Assembly (NCBI GenBank): GCA_021160485.1 | Contig: JAGHCL010000117.1 | Location: forward strand, 1 to 7,776 | DNA from: Candidatus Desulfofervidaceae bacterium | Lineage (GTDB): Bacteria; Desulfobacterota; Desulfofervidia; Desulfofervidales; Desulfofervidaceae | Length of the DNA stretch: 7,776 nt | Direction of reading: 5' to 3' | In this document: piece by piece, positions 1 to 7,281 of the stretch | Position numbering within the stretch: position 1 is the first letter of the stretch | Layout: each line of letters begins with the position of its first letter | The notes under the pieces: generated by a model | Databases searched by the model: none | Seen by the model: the letters and a program-made list of their open reading frames with translations, nothing else | What the model was told of the DNA's origin: nothing | Made by a program: the position numbers and the translations under genes

Positions 1-1
1 T

Positions 2-1972
2 AATCTTCCCAAATCGTATGCATTAAACAACCCCATTTATCCCAAGCTCCGATGGGGGATGTTCAAAAATAAATTGCGTTTGGTCATAGATTGCGCTTTA
101 AAAGATATATTGCCCTACCATATTACGGTGAAAAATAATGTGCTGAAGATTACCCTGGATTTAGAAAAGAAACAAATGCCCTTGGCTAAAATAACAGCTA
201 TAGATTTTGAACAAGTTTCACCACAAAAATGTAGGCTGATCATTTCAGCAGACAGGAAGCTTCAATACGAAGTATTTTATCCTAAGCTTCGCACTTTGGT
301 GCTTCAATTATATAATGTGAAAATTCCCTTTTTCTTGCTGAGGGAATTGGAAACAAAATATTTTTCTTGTGGAATAGAGCGAATTCTCCCCCGGTCTTTG
401 GATGAAAAGACAGTAGACATTGAGATAAACTTTAAAAGAAGAATTCCTTTTAAGGTTGTGACGACAAAACAACATTTATATCTTACTTTTAATGTTAGGG
501 AAACCAAAGAAAAAGCTAAAGTTAAGTTGGCTGAACAAAAGGCTTATAAAGAAGTGCCAGAACGAAAAGAAAAAAAGGTAGAGAAGGCATTTCTTGAGAA
601 GAAAGAAGGAGTCAAAGGTGCTCCTTTAGTTTCTCCCTTTATACAGAAAGCTACCCAAGAAGAGCCTTTAATCATATTTCCTGGCACCGTTCGGGTCTTT
701 ACCGGAAGGCCAGTGGTTTTAGACTTTCAGGATGCGGATATTAAAAATGTGTTTAGGATTTTGGCTGATATGAGTGGTCTTAATATTATTGTTAGTGAAG
801 GAGTAAAAGGGAAAGTAACTTTAAAGTTAAAAAATGTGCCTTGGGATCAAGCCTTGGATTTGCTCTTGCAGACTTATAATCTGGGTGTAGTTAAAAAAGG
901 AAATGTATTGAGGATTCTACCTATTAAGGAACTGAAGAAACAACAAGAACTTTTAATTCAAGCTCAGAAGGCCTTGGAGCAAAAGAGAGAATCTGAACCT
1001 CTTATAACCGAAGAGATTCAAGTAAATTATGTTAAAGCCGCTGACCTTGTCAAACAACTAAAGGATATAAAAACCTCCCGGGGGAAACTTACCTATGATG
1101 AGGCTACCAATAGGATTATTATGACGGATGTAAGGAGTGCCCTGGAAAGGGCAAGACGTTTAGTTCGAAGTTTAGATATTGCTCCCCGTCAGGTGATGAT
1201 AGAGGCGAGAATTGTAGAGGTAAATACTAACTTCTCAAAGGAATTGGGAATACAATGGGGAGGAGATTACTTGAGCACAGTAAGCCGGTCTAACCTAATA
1301 GGGTTAAGAGGAGGTGCTGGGACAGGGGATAATTTTTCATTTACTAATTCTCTAACCAATAGCTCGTGGAGCGGAGACCTGCCTTTAGTGGTTAATCTTC
1401 CTCCTGGTGGTGCTTATGGAGGTTTGGGTTTCACCCTGGGTCATTTGGGACGAGCAACTACGCTAATTTTAGATGCCAAACTCCAAGCGATGGAAAGCGA
1501 AGGGAAAGGCAAAATTGTATCTGTTCCTAAAGTGATTACCATGGATAATCAAGAAGCGATTATTTCTCAGGGGTTGGAAATTCCTTATCGGACTACTTCT
1601 GAGGAAGGAACGAGAACGGAATTTAGGGAAGCAACCTTAAAGCTTACGGTTAAACCCCACATTACTCCAGATAGAAAAATCAGAATGGAGTTAAATCTCC
1701 ACAAAGACAGTGCAGGAGAAATCCAGCCAGGTATGGATGCTATTCCTATTGAGAAAAAGGAAATAACTACTACCCTTTTAGTTGATAATAATGAGACCGT
1801 AGTTATTGGTGGAATCATATCTGAAGAAACCCGCCATGGATATCAAAGAGTTCCTTTTTTTTACAAAATTCCAATCTTGGGATGGCTCTTTCAAAATAAA
1901 ACCAGTTCAGTTCTTAAAAGAGAACTTTTAATTTTTATTACCCCGCGGGTGTTAAGCAGCGAGGGATTGTAA
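2..1972 (+). CDS. pilQ: Type IV pilus secretin PilQ, 5'-truncated by window edge
   Basis: PilQ forms the outer-membrane ring through which the type IV pilus is extruded. The frame is open, without a stop, from base 2. The first ATG (59) has no spaced ribosome binding site and falls inside the second half of an AMIN domain, so the true start and signal peptide lie upstream of the window. Counting from that Met: end of AMIN domain 1 (1-36), a full AMIN domain (about 44-146), a Lys/Glu-rich linker (147-205), the N0/STN domain (217-288, VVLDFQDADIKNVFRILA), the N1 secretin_N domain (316-375), then the secretin barrel (about 378-632). The barrel shows QVMIEARIVEV, the VPKVITMDNQEA stretch, VVIGGIISEE, a VPFFYKIPILGWLF lip-type motif and the terminal ELLIFITPRVL. 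AMIN domains separate PilQ from GspD-type secretins. Usual upstream neighbours pilM-P would be outside the window. No terminator-like hairpin follows the stop. Confidence 0.9.
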   Translation, partial: NLPKSYALNNPIYPKLRWGMFKNKLRLVIDCALKDILPYHITVKNNVLKITLDLEKKQMPLAKITAIDFEQVSPQKCRLIISADRKLQYEVFYPKLRTLVLQLYNVKIPFFLLRELETKYFSCGIERILPRSLDEKTVDIEINFKRRIPFKVVTTKQHLYLTFNVRETKEKAKVKLAEQKAYKEVPERKEKKVEKAFLEKKEGVKGAPLVSPFIQKATQEEPLIIFPGTVRVFTGRPVVLDFQDADIKNVFRILADMSGLNIIVSEGVKGKVTLKLKNVPWDQALDLLLQTYNLGVVKKGNVLRILPIKELKKQQELLIQAQKALEQKRESEPLITEEIQVNYVKAADLVKQLKDIKTSRGKLTYDEATNRIIMTDVRSALERARRLVRSLDIAPRQVMIEARIVEVNTNFSKELGIQWGGDYLSTVSRSNLIGLRGGAGTGDNFSFTNSLTNSSWSGDLPLVVNLPPGGAYGGLGFTLGHLGRATTLILDAKLQAMESEGKGKIVSVPKVITMDNQEAIISQGLEIPYRTTSEEGTRTEFREATLKLTVKPHITPDRKIRMELNLHKDSAGEIQPGMDAIPIEKKEITTTLLVDNNETVVIGGIISEETRHGYQRVPFFYKIPILGWLFQNKTSSVLKRELLIFITPRVLSSEGL

Positions 1973-2103
1973 GAAAAAATTATTGTCATTTAATCTATTT
2001 CCGCTTAAAGCAGTCCTAAGAATAAAATCCATCTGGTTTTTAAAGGATGAATATGTTAAATTTAGGCCTCGAAAGTTTAATAAATTTACGTTAGGAGCAA
2101 AAA

Positions 2104-2955
2104 ATGGAATTTGTCTATAAGCCAGCAAATGCTTCTACTCTTATGAAAGTTGGTTTCTTTTTCTCTGGTGGGGCAAGCAGTCTGAAGGCTGCTTACCAGA
2201 GCGAGTTGCACGGTAAAAAATATCAAATTGTATTTGCTTTCACTGATAAACCACAGGCAAGTGGGATTAAGTTCTGTAAAGAAGTCGGGTTGCCGGTAAT
2301 TGTCCTTGATTATAAGGAGTTTTGTCAGCAAAAGGGGCTAAATCCTAGAAATTTGAAAGATCGCCCTTTTTATTTTGAGCAAGTCTTAAAACAAATAGAA
2401 GCCTTTCAAGTAAATGTAATCGGTCTTTCTGGTTTTATGTTAATTGTGACCGAGCCCTTGTTATCTGCTTATAAACATCGTATTTTCAATATTCACCCAT
2501 TTCGTCTAGATGTTCTCACTGGGCCCCAGGTGGAACGCTTGGATGTGGGAGATTTGAGCTCAGAAGAGGTAGAAAAGTTGGCACGATTAAACCGTTTACA
2601 ACGGAAGTATAAAGGCGAAGATGCAGTCTACGATGGTATGATTTCTGGTGAGCCTTATGCCCAGTCCACTCTCCATCTGGCCACAGCCCTGTTTGATGAA
2701 GGCCCTATTTTGGTTATGTCTAAAAAGATTTATTTTGATCAGGAATGGGTCAAAAAATGCCTTAGAATGCGTAATTTCAGACCCTTGCGCCAGAAGGCCG
2801 ACGCTGTTCAGGAACAAATGAAATGGGAATGTGATGGTCCGGCCTTTATCAAGGGATTAGAACTAGCGGCTGATGGTAGATTGGCGATAGAGGGTAATAC
2901 AGTATTGCTTGATGGCAAACCATTACCTTATAAAGGCTTTCAGCTCAACGATTAA
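2104..2955 (+). CDS. Formyltransferase-fold protein (PurN/Fmt-like) with insertion
   Basis: A 283-residue protein of the formyltransferase fold used by PurN and Fmt, which transfer a formyl group from 10-formyltetrahydrofolate. Visible signatures are an N-terminal strand-loop VGFFFSGGASSLKA (16-29), VIGLSGFM (105-112), FNIHPF (128-133) and FDEGPIL (197-203). Asn129, His131 and Asp198 match the PurN/Fmt catalytic Asn-His-Asp triad. His to Asp is 67 residues here against 36 in E. coli PurN, because a charged segment (about 140-175, rich in Glu/Lys/Arg) is inserted after the IHP motif; the protein also has a 14-residue N-terminal extension. It is therefore unlikely to be ordinary PurN. The start at 2104 is supported by AGGAG at 2093-2097, six bases upstream; the alternative Met at 2143 lacks such a site. 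It lies 3 bases before hyuA, so it probably works with HyuA/HyuB. The acceptor substrate is unknown. Confidence 0.75.
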   Translation: MEFVYKPANASTLMKVGFFFSGGASSLKAAYQSELHGKKYQIVFAFTDKPQASGIKFCKEVGLPVIVLDYKEFCQQKGLNPRNLKDRPFYFEQVLKQIEAFQVNVIGLSGFMLIVTEPLLSAYKHRIFNIHPFRLDVLTGPQVERLDVGDLSSEEVEKLARLNRLQRKYKGEDAVYDGMISGEPYAQSTLHLATALFDEGPILVMSKKIYFDQEWVKKCLRMRNFRPLRQKADAVQEQMKWECDGPAFIKGLELAADGRLAIEGNTVLLDGKPLPYKGFQLND

Positions 2956-2958
2956 CCC

Positions 2959-4914
2959 ATGCGTGTAGCGGTTGACACAGGCGGCACCTTTACAGATATT
3001 GTCTATTTAGAAGGGGAGGTCATTAAGGCCAACAAACTTCCTTCTACTCCCTTTGACCCTGCACAGGCCGTTTTAAACGGCCTTTCCCCTTTAGGGTTAA
3101 ACAACATTACTGAAGTTATTCATGGGACAACTGTAGGCACAAATGCCTTTTTAGAGAGAAAGGGTGCAAGGACTGCCTTCATCACTACCGCTGGGTTTGA
3201 AGATATTCTTTTTATAGGACGTCAGGCCCGATCGCGGTTATATGATTTTAATGTAGATAATCCTCTGCCGATTGTTTTTCCTGAAGATTGCTTTGGGGTA
3301 AAGGAACGGGTGCTTGGCGACGGAACATTTTTGATACCTCTATCAGAGGAAGAAATTAATCGTTGTTTGGCCTTCCTTAAAAAAACAGATATAAAAAGCG
3401 CAGCTATATGCTTCATTCATGCCTATCTCTATCCCCATCATGAAACCTTGTTGAAGAAGGCACTTAAATCCAATCTAAACATCCCTATAAGTATTTCCAG
3501 TGAGATTTTACCTGAGTTTAGAGAATTTGAACGGGCTTCAACCACGGCCATTAATGCCTATCTTACCCCCGTAATGGCTAATTATCTATTTCATCTTCAA
3601 AAGGAGCTCTCTGGGATTTCCCTTCGTATTCAACAGTCAAATGGCGGTTGGCTTACTGCCAAGGAGGCTTCTACCCAAGCAGTTCATACTGTCCTTTCCG
3701 GTCCGGCTGGAGGCGTGAGCGGGTCCCTGTTTTGGGCCCAGCGGTTGGGAGAAAAAAGACTAATTACCTTTGATATGGGTGGAACTTCTACCGATGTTTG
3801 TCTGGTAGATGGTAGGTTACCCTTTACTCGAGAATACATCCTGGATGGTTTCCCTTTGAGTTTACCTGTTATAGACATCCATACAGTGGGAGCAGGTGGT
3901 GGTTCTATTGCCTATCTGGACGCCGGTGGGGTGCTTAAAGTAGGCCCACAGAGTGCTGGGGCTGACCCCGGTCCGGCTTGTTATGGTAAGGGACAACAGC
4001 CAACAGTAACTGACGCCAACCTTGTTTTGGGTCGAATTTTACCGGATAAATTTTTAGGTGGCCGTATGCGTCTAGATATAGACAGGGCCAGACAGGCTAT
4101 TTGTCCTCTTGCCCGGGACATGGGCGTTTCAGTGGAAGAGGCTGCCTTAGGTATTATAGAAGTGGCTAATGTTAACATGGTGCGGGCCTTAAGGGCAGTA
4201 TCTTTAGAAAGGGGCTTTGACCCTCATGATTTTACTTTGTTTTGTTTTGGCGGGGCAGCAGGGTTACATGCCTGCGCTCTTGCCCGTGAACTTGGCGTTA
4301 AGCAGGTAATGGTGCCCAAACTGGCCAGTGTGCTTTCGGCTCTAGGTTTGCTATTGTCTCCACCGATAAAGGATTTTTCCCGCACAGTGTGGTTACCCGT
4401 GGTTAAAGATATAAGAAATAAAATTAAAGCCATGTTTGCTGACTTGATTCAACAAGCCATAAAAGCCATGGAAACCATTGGATTCAACCAGCAAGATCTG
4501 CAATGGGACTGTTTTTTGGATATGCGTTATCAAGGGCAGGGATATGAGCTTACCATTCCTTATACAGAGGATTTTGTTGATAGTTTCCACACTCAGCACC
4601 AGCAACACTTTGGCCATTTTTATCCAGATTTTCCTTTAGAAATCGTCACTATCCGGGTGCGGATAAAAGCTAATTTGGATGAAATTCTTTGGAAGGTAGA
4701 GACTCAGAAGATAGAAAGAGAATATTTAGGTAAAACTAAGGTTTATACCTCCCATGGCAGGCAGGAAGTACCAATGATTTCCTGGGATGGTTTGAAAACT
4801 GGAGAGGTGGTTAAAGGACCTGCCTTGGTCATTGAACCTTTTACAACTGTATGGATAGAACCTGATTTCAAGGCAGAGATAAAAGATAATTATACCCTGG
4901 TGTTAAAGCAATGA
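2959..4914 (+). CDS. hyuA: Hydantoinase/oxoprolinase family subunit HyuA
   Basis: HyuA is the ATP-binding, ASKHA-fold subunit of the ATP-dependent hydantoinase/5-oxoprolinase/acetone carboxylase superfamily, which activates a lactam, amide or ketone by phosphorylation. Of 651 residues, the Hydant_A_N domain carries the phosphate loop VDTGGTFTDIV (5-15) and HGTTVGTNAFLERKG (55-69). The central Hydantoinase_A domain carries EFREFERASTTAINAYL (186-202), VLSGPAGGVSGS (245-256), a second phosphate motif FDMGGTSTDV (271-280), GAGGGS (311-316), SAGADPGPACYG (332-343) and FGGAAGLHA (430-438). A C-terminal domain follows (about 490-645). All nucleotide motifs look intact and the length is usual for bacterial HyuA. 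There is no clear Shine-Dalgarno before the start, 3 bases after the preceding stop, so translation is probably coupled. The stop overlaps the hyuB start. Similarity alone does not separate N-methylhydantoinase, oxoprolinase and acetone carboxylase beta. Confidence 0.92.
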   Translation: MRVAVDTGGTFTDIVYLEGEVIKANKLPSTPFDPAQAVLNGLSPLGLNNITEVIHGTTVGTNAFLERKGARTAFITTAGFEDILFIGRQARSRLYDFNVDNPLPIVFPEDCFGVKERVLGDGTFLIPLSEEEINRCLAFLKKTDIKSAAICFIHAYLYPHHETLLKKALKSNLNIPISISSEILPEFREFERASTTAINAYLTPVMANYLFHLQKELSGISLRIQQSNGGWLTAKEASTQAVHTVLSGPAGGVSGSLFWAQRLGEKRLITFDMGGTSTDVCLVDGRLPFTREYILDGFPLSLPVIDIHTVGAGGGSIAYLDAGGVLKVGPQSAGADPGPACYGKGQQPTVTDANLVLGRILPDKFLGGRMRLDIDRARQAICPLARDMGVSVEEAALGIIEVANVNMVRALRAVSLERGFDPHDFTLFCFGGAAGLHACALARELGVKQVMVPKLASVLSALGLLLSPPIKDFSRTVWLPVVKDIRNKIKAMFADLIQQAIKAMETIGFNQQDLQWDCFLDMRYQGQGYELTIPYTEDFVDSFHTQHQQHFGHFYPDFPLEIVTIRVRIKANLDEILWKVETQKIEREYLGKTKVYTSHGRQEVPMISWDGLKTGEVVKGPALVIEPFTTVWIEPDFKAEIKDNYTLVLKQ

Positions 4915-6473
4915 GCGTAAGTAAAGCAGTAGAATTAGAAATTTTTAACAAAATTCTTTCTTCCATTGCCGAAGAAATGGGTATTGTGCTCAGGCGTTCG
5001 GCCTTTTCTCCTAATATCCGTGAACGGCGAGATTTTTCTTGTGCTATTTTTGATACCCAGGGAGAGATGGTTGCTCAGGCCTCACATATTCCCGTCCACT
5101 TGGGAGCCATGCCTTTGACTATACAGGAGTTACTGCCCCAATTTGACTGGCAAGCAGGGGATGTAGTGATTACTAATGACCCCTTTCAAGGGGGAACGCA
5201 TTTACCGGACATTACCCTGATTAAGCCTGTATTTATAGAAAATAAACTTTCTTTCTTCCTGATAAATCGTGCCCATCACGCTGACATAGGTGGAAAGCAT
5301 CCTGGTTCCATGGCTGTAACCACACATATTGATGAAGAGGGTATCCTGATTTATCCAAGAAAACTTTTAAGTCAGGGAAAGTCAGATAAGACTTTTTTTG
5401 AAGATTTACTTGGACAATTACGTAATCCTTTAGAAAGAAAAGGTGATTTTGAAGCCCAACTTGCTTCTCTGAACCGTGGTGAAAGAAGGATTCAGGAAAT
5501 AGCAAGGCGCTATGGTTTGAAAAAGCTCAATGTCATGGCTCAGGCGTTAAAAGATTATTCTGAGAAAGCTATGCGCCATATCTTGGCAGGTTTGCCTCAA
5601 GGGGTGTTTACTTTTACCGATTATTTAGACGACGATGGGATAGAGGCAAAGGATATTCCTCTTGCAGTGAGAATAGAAATCAAAAATACAACCGTTACTG
5701 TTGACTTGCGTCAGAGCAGTCCTCAGGTCAAAGGGAGTGTTAATGCCCCACGGGCGGTAACTCAGGCCGCAGTTTATTATGTATTTTTGTGTTTGCTGAA
5801 GACTAACGGAGAATACCCCATCAATCACGGGTGCTTTCGGCCATTGGAAATTCTGACAACCTCTGGCACAGTAGTAGATGCGAGGTATCCGGCAGCAGTA
5901 GCGGCTGGAAATGTAGAGACTTCTCAGCGGGTTGTAGATACCATATTGGGCGCACTTGCTCAGGTAATGCCCAAAGCCATTCCAGCAGCCAGTTGTGGGT
6001 CTATGAATAATATTGCCATTGGTGGAATCCATCCCCAAACAAATAAGGCCTTTACTTATTATGAAACCATTGGGGGTGGTATGGGAGCCAGGCCGACAAA
6101 AGACGGGTTAAGCGGTATTCACACCCACATGACCAATACCCTCAACACACCTATAGAAGCCCTAGAACATGACTATCCCTTTATGGTGGAGTCATACCGT
6201 TTACGGAAAGGTTCTGGCGGAGTCGGTCTTTTTAAGGGTGGAGACGGTTTGGTGCGAAGCTATTATTTCCTCTCCCCGGTTTCAGTAACAATCCTTTCTG
6301 AACGCAGGAGACATGCTCCCTATGGTCTTTGCGGCGGTAAACCCGGCCGCAGAGGTGAAAATATATTAATTCGTAATGGCCAGGAATGTTTGTTACCAGG
6401 TAAAGTCAATCTAGCGGTAGAACCAGGAGACAAATTGATCATCCATACCCCAGGTGGTGGAGGTTGGGGATAA
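4911..6473 (+). CDS. hyuB: Hydantoinase/oxoprolinase family subunit HyuB
   Basis: HyuB is the partner catalytic subunit (Hydantoinase_B domain across nearly all of its 520 residues) that converts the intermediate activated by HyuA. Visible motifs: RERRDFSCAIFD (37-48), QASHIPVHLGAMP (56-68), GDVVITNDPFQGGTHLPDIT (83-102), the His/Asp-rich AHHADIGG (121-128), which is a likely metal-binding region in the superfamily, and the family's typical Gly-rich C-terminus HTPGGGGWG. The length fits stand-alone HyuB of the hydantoinase type. The start ATG overlaps the hyuA stop (ATGA), a classical sign of translational coupling and a 1:1 complex. No acetone-carboxylase gamma subunit gene follows; the next gene is ndk, so true acetone carboxylase is less likely. 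The substrate is unresolved. Confidence 0.92.
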   Translation: MSVSKAVELEIFNKILSSIAEEMGIVLRRSAFSPNIRERRDFSCAIFDTQGEMVAQASHIPVHLGAMPLTIQELLPQFDWQAGDVVITNDPFQGGTHLPDITLIKPVFIENKLSFFLINRAHHADIGGKHPGSMAVTTHIDEEGILIYPRKLLSQGKSDKTFFEDLLGQLRNPLERKGDFEAQLASLNRGERRIQEIARRYGLKKLNVMAQALKDYSEKAMRHILAGLPQGVFTFTDYLDDDGIEAKDIPLAVRIEIKNTTVTVDLRQSSPQVKGSVNAPRAVTQAAVYYVFLCLLKTNGEYPINHGCFRPLEILTTSGTVVDARYPAAVAAGNVETSQRVVDTILGALAQVMPKAIPAASCGSMNNIAIGGIHPQTNKAFTYYETIGGGMGARPTKDGLSGIHTHMTNTLNTPIEALEHDYPFMVESYRLRKGSGGVGLFKGGDGLVRSYYFLSPVSVTILSERRRHAPYGLCGGKPGRRGENILIRNGQECLLPGKVNLAVEPGDKLIIHTPGGGGWG

Positions 6474-6540
6474 AGGCATATTGCACTTTCTCTCTGATTA
6501 AGTTAAAACTCCTGCGCAAAAAGACTTTAGGAGGTGGAAT

Positions 6541-6966
6541 ATGGAAAGAACACTCAGTCTGGTCAAACCTGATGGCGTGAGTAGGAATCTCATTGGGGAG
6601 GTAATTGCTCGCTTTGAAAAGGCAGGTTTAAAAGTTGTGGCCTTAAAAATGCTCCATTTAAACAAAGCCCAGGCCGAAGCCTTTTATGCTGTCCATAAGG
6701 GTCGGCCCTTTTTTGATGAACTTACCACCTATATGAGTTCTGGACCGATTGTGGCTATGGTGCTTGAAGGAGAAAATGCCATTGCCAGGGTTAGGGAAAT
6801 CATGGGAGCAACTGATCCTAAAGAAGCCGCTCCTGGCACCATCAGGGCAGACCTGGCTCTGAGCAAAGGAGAAAATACGGTTCATGGTTCTGATTCCCCT
6901 GAAAACGCAGTAAAAGAAATCTCCTTTTTCTTTAGTGAATATGAACTAAAACAAGGGGAAAGGTAG
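6541..6966 (+). CDS. ndk: Nucleoside diphosphate kinase
   Basis: This cytosolic enzyme transfers the gamma-phosphate between nucleoside triphosphates and diphosphates through a phosphohistidine. At 141 residues it has the standard bacterial length. Signatures: N-terminal [12 protein letters not shown] with the catalytic-site Lys9, [16 protein letters not shown] (54-69), [16 protein letters not shown] (89-104) and the active-site motif NTVHGSDSP, with the phosphorylated histidine at 115. All key residues are present. The start is fixed by a strong AGGAGGTG at 6529-6536 just upstream of the ATG. It lies 67 bases after hyuB on the same strand, with no clear terminator between them, so it may be co-transcribed or have its own promoter. 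It is a housekeeping gene and its position here probably has no functional link to HyuA/HyuB. Confidence 0.98.
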   Translation: MERTLSLVKPDGVSRNLIGEVIARFEKAGLKVVALKMLHLNKAQAEAFYAVHKGRPFFDELTTYMSSGPIVAMVLEGENAIARVREIMGATDPKEAAPGTIRADLALSKGENTVHGSDSPENAVKEISFFFSEYELKQGER

Positions 6967-6967
6967 C

Positions 6968-7006
6968 TGGTGATTCGTGGTTGGTTTCACTAGCCACCAT
7001 CCACCA
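6968..7006. repeat. Imperfect hairpin just after ndk
   Basis: The inverted repeat starts one base after the ndk stop. The outer arms TGGTG (6968-6972) and CACCA (7002-7006) pair fully. The inner arms GTGGTT (6977-6982) and AGCCAC (6992-6997) pair with one G-T. A four-by-four internal loop lies between the stems, and the terminal loop is nine bases. No T-run follows directly, so it is a poor intrinsic terminator. It could stabilise the ndk mRNA end, or be a degenerate copy of a small dispersed palindromic intergenic repeat. Only one copy is in the window, so the repeat status is not shown. Confidence 0.45.
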
Positions 7007-7018
7007 AATTTGAGACCG

Positions 7019-7148
7019 ATGTTTTCTTTAACCTTAGACCTTTTACAGCGAACTTTTAAAGTAGGTATTGCTGTTTTTGATAGGCAATATAATATTTATT
7101 TGCGTTAATAAAACCTACATGGTTCTTAAACTGTTTGGCTTAAAATAG
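7019..7148 (+). pseudogene. Remnant of a PAS-domain gene, frameshifted
   Basis: From ATG 7019 a 29-residue frame reads MFSLTLDLLQ, then RTFKVGIAVF, then DRQYNIYLR, and stops at 7106-7108. Skipping one base (T7106) continues the sense with NKTYMVLKLFGLK to a stop at 7146-7148. The joined peptide fits the start of a PAS domain of the PAS_7 kind, where GIAVFD is followed eight residues later by Asn and then by an aromatic/leucine-rich helix ending in GL; the spacing from FD to Asn is exactly eight here. Only about 43 residues are left, so the protein was probably a sensor (kinase, cyclase or regulator) that has been lost. No good ribosome binding site is present before the ATG. The match rests on pattern only, and chance resemblance remains possible. 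Confidence 0.35.
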
Positions 7149-7265
7149 GTTTTTCATTTCATGCGTTTATTCCTCCTTTTTGTCAATTTATTTTCTTGTT
7201 TGTCCATTTTCTCTTGCTCCCTTGGTTTGAATTATGGTTTGCTATTTCCAAGTGGAGAATTTACC
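7149..7265. other. AT-rich spacer, coding strand pyrimidine-rich
   Basis: No recognisable gene lies between the PAS remnant and the orphan ribosome binding site. The + strand is pyrimidine-rich between about 7163 and 7225. Read on the minus strand, a 17-codon frame MDKQENKLTKRRNKRMK (7207 down to 7154) has GGGAG at a suitable distance upstream and contains an AAGGAGG itself before a second short frame. These could be the decayed start of a minus-strand gene or chance in purine-rich sequence. No convincing promoter or terminator was found. Confidence 0.3.
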
Positions 7266-7281
7266 AAAGGAGGTAGCTATG
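7266..7281 (+). promoter_or_regulatory. Strong orphan ribosome binding site and start codon
   Basis: AAAGGAGGT (7266-7274) is followed at ideal spacing by ATG 7279, but the frame encodes only MKAKASISLL before a TAA at 7309-7311. A near-perfect Shine-Dalgarno in front of a ten-codon frame suggests the surviving start of a gene whose body was deleted. Since CooS-coding sequence resumes a few bases later in another frame, the lost gene is probably cooS itself; CooS proteins often start with a short Lys-rich stretch followed by a Ser/Ile-Asp-Pro type sequence, but ten residues cannot prove it. Confidence 0.5.

Noticed and set aside
1983..2011. TTGTCA ... TAAAGC with 17-base spacing as a promoter for the formyltransferase operon
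   Set aside because: The -35 resembles consensus but the -10 is poor; too weak to annotate, although a promoter somewhere in 1973-2103 is likely.
5625..6038. 137-codon open frame on the minus strand inside hyuB
   Set aside because: It lies wholly inside a clearly coding hyuB segment, has an unlikely composition and no recognisable motif or ribosome binding site; it is a shadow frame.
6480..6508. TTGCAC ... TAAAAC as an ndk promoter
   Set aside because: Spacing is 17 bases but the -35 matches consensus at only three positions; not enough support.
7088..7093. Perfect TATAAT as a promoter -10 box
   Set aside because: No -35-like hexamer lies at 16-18 bases upstream and it falls inside the PAS relic (codons Tyr-Asn); expected by chance in AT-rich DNA.
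7061..7118. GTAGGT/ACCTAC and nested ATTGC/GCAAT inverted repeats
   Set aside because: Five- and six-base arms with long loops in AT-rich sequence, overlapping the PAS relic; likely chance.
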